64,000 nt of DNA from Opisthorchis felineus. Taxonomy: Eukaryota > Platyhelminthes > Trematoda > Opisthorchiida > Opisthorchiidae. The notes beneath the pieces were generated by a model. That model made no database searches. It was not told the origin of the DNA and saw only the letters and a program-made list of their open reading frames with translations. Position 1 is the stretch's first letter. Every line of letters begins with the position of its first letter. Shown here piece by piece: positions 42,801 through 51,800 of the stretch. The DNA is taken from positions 895,625-959,624 of the forward strand of contig SJOL01006431.1 of assembly GCA_004794785.1 (NCBI GenBank), in the 5' to 3' direction. Made by a program: the position numbers and the translations under genes.

Positions 42801-45800
42801 ATCCATTCAACTTCTGGTCCAACTGAGACAAGTGCAGTTCGCCCATTCAACCTGAGACTACGCATTCATAATATACACGCGGTTTTTCATGTTCCATTCA
42901 GTTGAATAACGAAGTAGCAGGCCAGTCAATGCTTCCAGCCAATTACTCGTAGGCATCGCGTCATCTTTATTTTTCTCGCATCCCTGGTTCTCAATTACCA
43001 TATTTTTTTTAAAAAACATAAGAACCATGAAAAGTACGTACTTTATGGAATTGAAAATTGATTTTTTGCACTCTTAGGACAACACTTACCAACTTTTTTT
43101 ATTTTGAATTTCACTAGGTAATAATTGACAAGAAAATTAGAACAAAATGTCATTTTACACCTCACTAATAACTTGGTGCGAATGTAATGTGGGTTATTAA
43201 AATCCAGACTAATTACCACTCAAGAAAATGCTACGCAAATGTTACTGTCCAACATAGGAATGGTCTTCTATGTCGATCTTATAGCACTACCGGCAGTCCT
43301 TTGGTCTGTCCCTTTTAGTCTTGTCCAGAAGATAGGCGACTTGGCACGGCGAAGAACGGTAAATATGTGCCTACTGATAACCGCATCAGTAGTTGAAATA
43401 TCCGCAACTATCTTCTATCGAACTTCCTTTGGTAGATCATTTCTCTCGAAGAACTTGGTCCACTATAGTTTGATGTAGGACAAGGATGACTCAAGGGTTG
43501 TTTCTCTGAGAAGGGCACTTTATTTGTCCCGTTGATCGGCCCTAGGAGAACATGTAACCGTACATATGGACAAAACCAAAAGAAGTCCTCATCTATAGAG
43601 TAGTAAATATGGGTCAGTGGTTTAGAATTCTCACCCTCTTCTTCTGTTCTGATTGAGTTATTCAGTCATACCCTAGATACCAAGCTCAACTATACAACCT
43701 GCTTACACTTTGATGCATAGCAAGGTAGTATACTGTTTTGGGTTTATCTTCAGAGTATTGCACTTATCCACTTATCCTTCTATAGAGAGTCCACTATATT
43801 TCTAGGTAATTACTGTATTTTTCAACAGATTAACTAGTCTAAGATCTTCCACTCCACCTAGATTTTGAACTGATTCGTTTAAGTCATATAGGAACATTTT
43901 AAACATTTCTATGCGAAACCGTTTCATGAACCTTATTTGAGTTCGGATGGCTTCAAGTGAGCGCTAATGTTGCTCACAAACCGCAAATGATCTAGATCAA
44001 ACTTACCTTCAGAGGCATTACAGGAAAGCACTAAAAGTCAGATCGGGACTGCAGTAATTCAGCTTTCAAAATTTTCTGCTTGGTTGTAGATAAAATCATA
44101 CTTACTGAAATTTCTCACATTTTTCTATGATGAGGTTGCGACTTACCTTTCAAAATCGGCAAATTGTCTGCAAGAATGGGAAAGTTTACGTTTAAATCCG
44201 TAGACCTTATAGTTGACCAGCGTCACATTCTATGTATTAGATGTCCTTTGATGTAATCCGATCAACGAACCCTGGTAGAGCTTACTCGGTATTGGTGTAT
44301 AGCATCCAAAACAATAATTTTAGTGAAATTGCTTCCTCGAAAATGAGTCCATGCAACTTCACTGAAGTTCCATCTTCATAGGTTGACGGGCTACCATGTC
44401 AGCGTGTAGACCTTCGACCACAGTAGTTTAGACAGTTCCACATGACAACCGAATCAATCAGGGGATGCCACTTTAGCCTTATGTTGTAAACCACGCCCTA
44501 CCCCGTTGTTTCTCCGCTATCTCTTGACGAACAGTCTGAATGACCAAGATATTTACATAGAATACTACTAATCAAGTCCGTGCAAATCAACGCCGTTGTC
44601 TCCGCAATGGTCACCTTCGTCTGTCGTACTTGATGCTGACGAGACCGGTGAAGTAGCCGTGAGCTTATGCAAATATGGCTGCGATATGTGAGCCATCGTA
44701 TTTTGGGATGCTCAATATGTGTGCGTCACTTACTACTATTTTCGAGGCAAGTGGCTTGGTTTTAGCGTGAATAAGAAATTCTGTGTTTGCTTGATGGATT
44801 CATCATTCGTCGGCCTGTTTGTTTGATACACCTAAATACCAGCAAGATTTTGGGCATGAGAACCTGACCTTTGGGGGCTGAAAACAGCCAGCAATATCCC
44901 AGATTTTATACCTGCGCCATCCGCAGTCTAGATAGCTGTCCGACAAAAACGGTAAATATATCAGAACAGCTCTTCCTAACAAACCAAACTGTAGTGCCAA
45001 TTGAACAATGAGACTGTCTTTGTGCAGCAGATTTAGTTGAGTCTCCGAAGTTCGTCAATACGATCGTCCTCCAATCACAACACCGTATGTCTGATCACCC
45101 GCTTTAGCCAACGAGTAAACCAGAGGTAGACTCAACAGAATCCAAGTTAAATATTTCGTTTATGATGTCCTTTATGAATGTGTTTCACGAGGTCAGCTCA
45201 CGTTTCAGCTGGTACGATAATCAGCAGCCTAATTAGTAGTATGTTTTCACCACCAGGCTCGTGGTATCGTTATTTAGCCAGTCTATTAAGAACACTTTCC
45301 TTTACACTAGTGATACATCTGCAACTAGCCAGTACAAACGTCCTAAACGTAGTGAGGCTTTAGAAAAGAGTGTCTCGAATTTTGTTGATCTCAAAACTGT
45401 TCTACTGAGGAAGGCCTTTTTTGTGGTCAGTAAGCATCCTTGGCGGCTGGTTTTTACCAGACAGCCGTATGAGTGCATAGGTTATTGACTATAAAGAAGA
45501 AATATTACGATTACAGTGCTTAGTATAAAAGTAGAGCGAACGCTGCGTTTTCAAAAACCAGGATTGAGCTGAGGTCCACAAACGTTTTAATCATATTAAC
45601 CTGTAAAACGTGGTAATAATATCAGGTCCCCCAATTTTTTGAGTTATGCTCATGGTCAGAGATAGCAGTTGATTCAAAATTCAATTGAAACATAGTGGAT
45701 ATTCAGAACTCGGCTCTTAGAGGCAGAAAAACAGAAGTATTTTTTAAAATTATTACAGCAATTTCAGATTTGCAATCTTAATGGATGCAGTGTGATGACA

Positions 45801-48800
45801 AGTAACGGGGCTAAGCTTTTTCAAGCCATCGTATCACTTTATATTGCCTGTGTATAGACATCAAACTACGCCGGATTATTATTAAAAAGCGTACAATTTT
45901 CCTGGCGTCCTTGGAGAAAGACGGTGTGCTATGTCAAAAGCATCTCTGAAAGCTTAGTCTTGTTAGAGATCAACACCAATTTCACTTTTGTTCACGCAGC
46001 GCTTGTAGCCACAAATTGTGCTGGTTTCGATTCGCACGGAGTTGTAGAAATGCTTTAAAATTATTCCGTAAACTACCAAGAATATTGTAGGCACACAATG
46101 AACGAGGTACATGACTTCACAACGGCCTTTATAGTAGATTTCGATACACTGTATTGGCTTCCTGACTTGTAGAACAAATCAAGGAACTAGCGAAATACAC
46201 TTATTTGCAAACAAATTTGGTTTTGCGAGAGACTCCCCGGGAACCCAGCTGAATCTCTCGTTTATGGCGTTTTTAAGCAACTGAATGTATTGCACCAGGC
46301 CACCTCATGTTTCAGTTGGTACGATATTCGCGATATCGCGATACATGTGTAGACGTAATGCATTACTCATAAGGTTGCTGAAAGAAGAATTTTCAGCAAC
46401 CTTATAAGTAGTGTATTAAGTCATGGAACTGATCACTCCGTATTCTCCTCCCCTCCTCCTCCAGGAAAGCGGTGTTGAACCTGATGAGATTTTGCACAGT
46501 CTCCCGTATCTGCTAAGTAGACTTAGATCCTCTCATAGCTCGTCATAGACTCCACATAGAACCACAGTGACTGATCAACGTAGTTTTTCGTATCCCAATG
46601 ATCGGTCCGTCCGATTTACTCTTCCAGAGGCAACCTCTTTCATGGATATCCTATTAGTTAGCCCCCAGTCTCGACAATCACCAGCACGAATTTAAGCATA
46701 ATGCTGGTCGTAAATTAACAGACCAAAACTTACAGGCTTTCCCTTTTGTACCTGATTTAGTGATAAGAAAAACGAAGAAGGTTTGCGCAAAAATGTCGCT
46801 TATGGTAAGAACATTTGTTTAAAGCAAACGTTATTGTGCCCTGAATTCACCTTACTTGTTCAAGAATCGGTTGGTTTGTAATTATCACAATCTAATTCGA
46901 AAGACAAGATATGAAAGCTGAGATGCACCAGACCTTTTGTCCTCACTGAGTCTCACTCTGCTCTTCGCTCATAAGGTGTTGAGTTCACTTGACCTGTAGT
47001 GCGAACCTCTGAGTACTGCGCGCCCTTTTTCCACTGGAACACCCAGCTCTATAAGGTTACTTTATGAGCGCGTGGTTCTGACATCAGACATTAGCTCAAT
47101 AGCCAGCTGAATGGACCCGCAGTTTAAGTCACAAAAACTCCAAAGAAGGGCTTGGCGTTACTGAGATTCTTCCGATTTTCACAGCCTAATCATTATCCAG
47201 CTTCCCATGGTAATTGATCAGTAGTTTAATAAGCAATATGAAAAATTATTCTGTACACGTTTATAATCAGGTCCAAAAAAGACGAATTCTTTCTTCCGCG
47301 CGAGCACCAGTAACCCGTGGAACTGAAATGTATGAATGACTTGGAAGTATCTAAACACCGCTTTACGACGGTCTTCTATTTCCACAAGTTGGATCGCACA
47401 ACTTAACGTCGATAATTGCAATGTGTGGACGCCATCAGATCTCATTTCGTAATGTCAGGCCGTCAGACATGTCTCTGTGCATTAGTCTGACCTTTATTAA
47501 GGTCGAAAAACACAGTTACCTGGCACAAACGATTCAATTCCTATAGGGGCTTAGCGAGCACAAGATGGCACACTCATACTCCACCACTCGTAGTCTGCCA
47601 GCTCATGGACCGTCTAATGGCTAGCCAACCATCAAAAAATAATTAACTTATATTATAACCAACTTCTTTCTCGGCACTGGTGATAGATGTCATCCTACTA
47701 GTTCCTAAAACGGATAGGACCAATGAGCAGTGCCTCCTCAGCCTGTTGAAATGGGTTCCTACTGCTTTGCGGAGGAGCAACCTCAACTTATACACGCTAC
47801 TCGCAATTCATGAGTAGTGTGCTCAGAGGTGAAAGCACAAGGTACGAGCCAACTCCAGAACACGTAGTACAAGCTGTGTTAGAGAGTAAGGTGACAGAAC
47901 TACTAATCAGGCACCCAGTGCTACTCGCTAATATTTCCAGCAACAATGAATTCATCTACTTTGTAGTGTGCAATAAGTTTTGTCTCAAACACAGAGGACA
48001 ATGAGAATCTCTTGCGGATACCAACTAAACGCCACCGAGCCACTCCGGAACTTTGAGCAAGAGCCTCAACTTAACTCACAAATGAAACAATCTTTACTCT
48101 GGAAAAATTAGTTGTGCTTGCCCACACATCTGGCTGCAAACCAGATTTGCATTTGCACGTTCAATAAACCATACGCACTTGAGAGTATGGTCGTTTCAAA
48201 TTGCGCCGGTTTATATATTCAACCAACAAAAAATTTCACTCACGCGTGCGTTTGACCCAAACTGAAATTTGAACAAGCAAAAACAGATTGACAAGGAGAG
48301 TGAATTGTCCGGTTCCGAACTGCAAAAATGGTGATGTTGAAAGGGCACAAAAATAGCGTCATGAAAGTAAAATAAACCATCTTCACTGCGCTGATTTCTC
48401 GGCTGTTGACGTAAACCAACCTTAAGGAAGGAATCTATTTTTCTTTTGAAAAGCTGTGGCAGTAAATCACTTTGGTAGGATAACTAATTCGGGTTAGTCA
48501 TCATAAAATGATCTGAGTGGGTGTGGTTTACAGATTGGCAGCTGACTGGCTACTCGTGAGTAGTCAGAACATTTTATCTATTTGCTCAATTAGACTTAAA
48601 AAGGTCCTGATGCTTATTAGATCATCGATTTCAAATTCGAATAAACATCAGAAGAAATGTAGCAGCTTCCCGAAAAACTCAACTATAACTTCTCAGTCAA
48701 TATCCAGGAAAATATTCGCCCATGGATTCGTGGCTAGAAGATATTCGAAGAGGATAAATGGCTATTCAAACTGACTAATTAGACAAATCAGAAGTTGTTG

Positions 48801-51800
48801 TTTCAAAATCTGGTCACATCAGTTTTACACTGCGCTCGACAGTTGGCTATAGGCGGCGCTAAAATGGACAGAGAGACGTCTCTTAGCAACAGTTTCGAAT
48901 CTTCCAATTAGGTCTTCACAACCCCCCCCCCCCAAGAATTCAGCGTGTGGAAGTCAGTGAGTAAATTAGCCAAAAATCAATTTCTGTATAACATGCTTAT
49001 TTTTGCTGAATTGACATGCCACTCATAAGTGTTCGCAGTGTGTTTTCCGACTTGTCGTACTGTTGCGCGTCCCAATCATAGCCAGTTTTCTAAGCATGGA
49101 AACTTTTGAAGTCAAAACACAGCGTAGTGGAATAAGGTGTTATAATCCGACGTTTCGGTTGCCGTGGACAATCCTTTCCAAGGATTTCGGTTGAATACGA
49201 GTCAAACGCCGCTTCAGTGGGGTCCACTACCAAGTTCCTGAGATCACTTGGCAGTCAGATACGTCCAGCGTGTTTGAATGTGTTGGCTCTACGTGCGCGT
49301 TCTCGTGATTCTGTGTTCTTCGACTAGGATGTGCCTTTCTTTTGTTGTTGTATTGACTATAATGTGACAGTGTGGAGATTTCTGCTTGGCATCTTGAGTC
49401 CAGTGCTCCGCCCCTTTGGTGTGGACACACCAGAATGATTGCGCTAGGACAGGAGGATGATTGTTCAAACGAGAGTCATGTGAGTGTGCAACCTGGTTAC
49501 TATGTCTAACAAGGTCTAAGCCAGATAGGTGGGATGAGGGCGCCATCACTGCGGTTAACGCAGTTCGGTTGTGTGTTGATCTCCAGTGCTTCAGCGCATG
49601 CCCGTTCCACGTGTTACTTGAATTCTGATTAGAGTATACGTCGAAATTGATTTGATGGCTTGACTCAAGGGTATGGAGTACAGTGGCTGAGTCGCGTTCA
49701 AGTTTGTTTAACCCGATTGGATTTTGTGGAGGAAAACGTGCATGTAGTTTGTGCACATGGAGTCACCTGGCTGTCAGGTCTATGTATTTGGCCGGACATT
49801 CTGCACGGGGAATTTGGTAGACTCAATTTGTGCGGTGTTTCGGTTCGACAAGGTCCTATCCTTACCAGGTGCCGTTGTTAATTCGGAAGACTGTTTTAAT
49901 GTCATAACCCCAAAGTATCTTTTGAATGGCGTCTGAAATGTTATTTCTATAGGGTGTTTCCACGGTGACTACCGGAATTTCGTCTCTGTACCTCACCGTT
50001 CCGGTTAGCTTTCTCTCCCTATATGTTCGGCAATATCCAACACTATCCGAACCGAATTTGGTCCACAACTCCGAAGTTTTCTAGGCAATTAGAGCGCAGT
50101 ACTGTGACAGCGATCTGAAGCTCATGAGCGACTATAATGCGCGCACTGCGCAACCCTTCAGATTTTGACCAGTGAAACCGATACATAAAACCACTGCTTT
50201 GAAATACAGTAGTCCAAACTCCGCACACAGCATTCGCACAGTACCTCTTTCAGTAGGTCAATGGCGCGCAGTTCAATCACATTGATTTTCGGTTCCGCAA
50301 CTGAATACACTGTCTAAGTCGGTTTGCTTAAATCAAATCACATCAAAATGGGTACAGTGGTTACATAACGACCTCCAACAAGATCTGTTGAAAGAACCTC
50401 TTGTTCTCAGCTTGACACTCAATGTTTCGCTGATGAGCAAACTCCAGAAAGCAGCCTCCACTACTGCGTCTACCCATTTTGTATCGACTGCATCCAAACT
50501 TTTCGCTTCAAACAACTCCCCGCATTTCGACATATTTAGTAAAATCTATAAAAGTCACATGATCAGAAATCTCGGGCTTGTCACTGAAGTGGAAAACCAC
50601 AATTTCTCTCATAAAAATGTCCAACGTGGAACATACATTAATGTATACAAAAAGTCAACTAAAAAACACAGCATTTCAAAGGCTTCATAAAGATTGATAA
50701 GGTATAAACCGGCAGAATCGTGTTCTGAAAACTGACCTTCACAAGGATATTCTGAAAAAGGAGAGTGTAGGTAGGATGGAAAAGTTATGGTGATTTTGTA
50801 GACTCAATGTCAGTTTTGTAGGTGACCTTCCGTCTGTTCCAGGTATTTTGCGAGTCAAAATTAAACAGAGTTTCGTGAGACATTTTTGTCATCAAACATT
50901 TGTTCGCTCGATTGAGGAACGGTCTACTTTTCTTGCTTTCTTTTACTCCGTATAACAGGTTGTTATGCTGCACATTGGCTACTTCCTGCAGACTTTATTC
51001 AAAATAAATCAAACTATGATGATGAATTGATCGACTTTCTAATAAAATCTACTACTTAGTAACAAAACCGAATCGTCAGGGCAGCAGAATAAACTAGCAA
51101 ATGTTAAGGTGGTTGGAGTATCTTTTACGTGTGCCCCAGCACCATCTATCCAAGGAAGCATCCCAAGCCATTTGGCGCATTCTTCGCGGGGGACATGTCA
51201 TGCCATGGCAAGGTGAAATGAAAGCCGCTACAGTCACACCAAGTACTGTAGGATCTCCGTTTCTTCCTGTCTATGAGCCTACGTCATCCTGACTATACGT
51301 GGAAGCAAATTTTACAAGGCATGACGCCCACTGGTGCACGTGCTATGACTTCGTAGCCGAACTGCCCAGTTACATTTCGCCTGTCAATGTGAGTTGGGAT
51401 ACCGGCGACATGGCTCAGTGGTTAGAGCACGAATTTATTGACCGGAAGATCCGTGGTCCGAACCCGACCTCTGCCTTTGGACTTCCCCTATCTAGGCTTG
51501 GGCCACCTGGCAGTATCCCAGCCCTCGTGCTTCCTTCTGGTGGCATGGCAGTTAGTCACCGAAAGAGCGCTACAGCTGAACAATTTTTCTGGGATACCGT
51601 CGGGTGGCGCTCTCAAAAGAAGCTGGGTCAATCCCGCTGATGGCGCCCTACTTCGGCATGATATTTATGGTTATCCAAAGTTGCAGGCAACTTATTCCTG
51701 GCCGTTTTCCTTAAGAACACCAGGCTTCTTGGCAAGAAGTCCCTACCCTTATCTTTTCCTTCCACTCTTTTCTAATGCTTTCTTCCCTCACGGTTGTATG

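Noticed and set aside
44106..44124. 19-nt (or 6-nt) minus-strand segment near exon 44007
   Set aside because: 19 nt breaks the phase; the 6-nt alternative has only a weak donor.
46850..46900. GTAAGG donor with a 36-nt upstream segment on the minus strand
   Set aside because: It contains a stop in the required phase.
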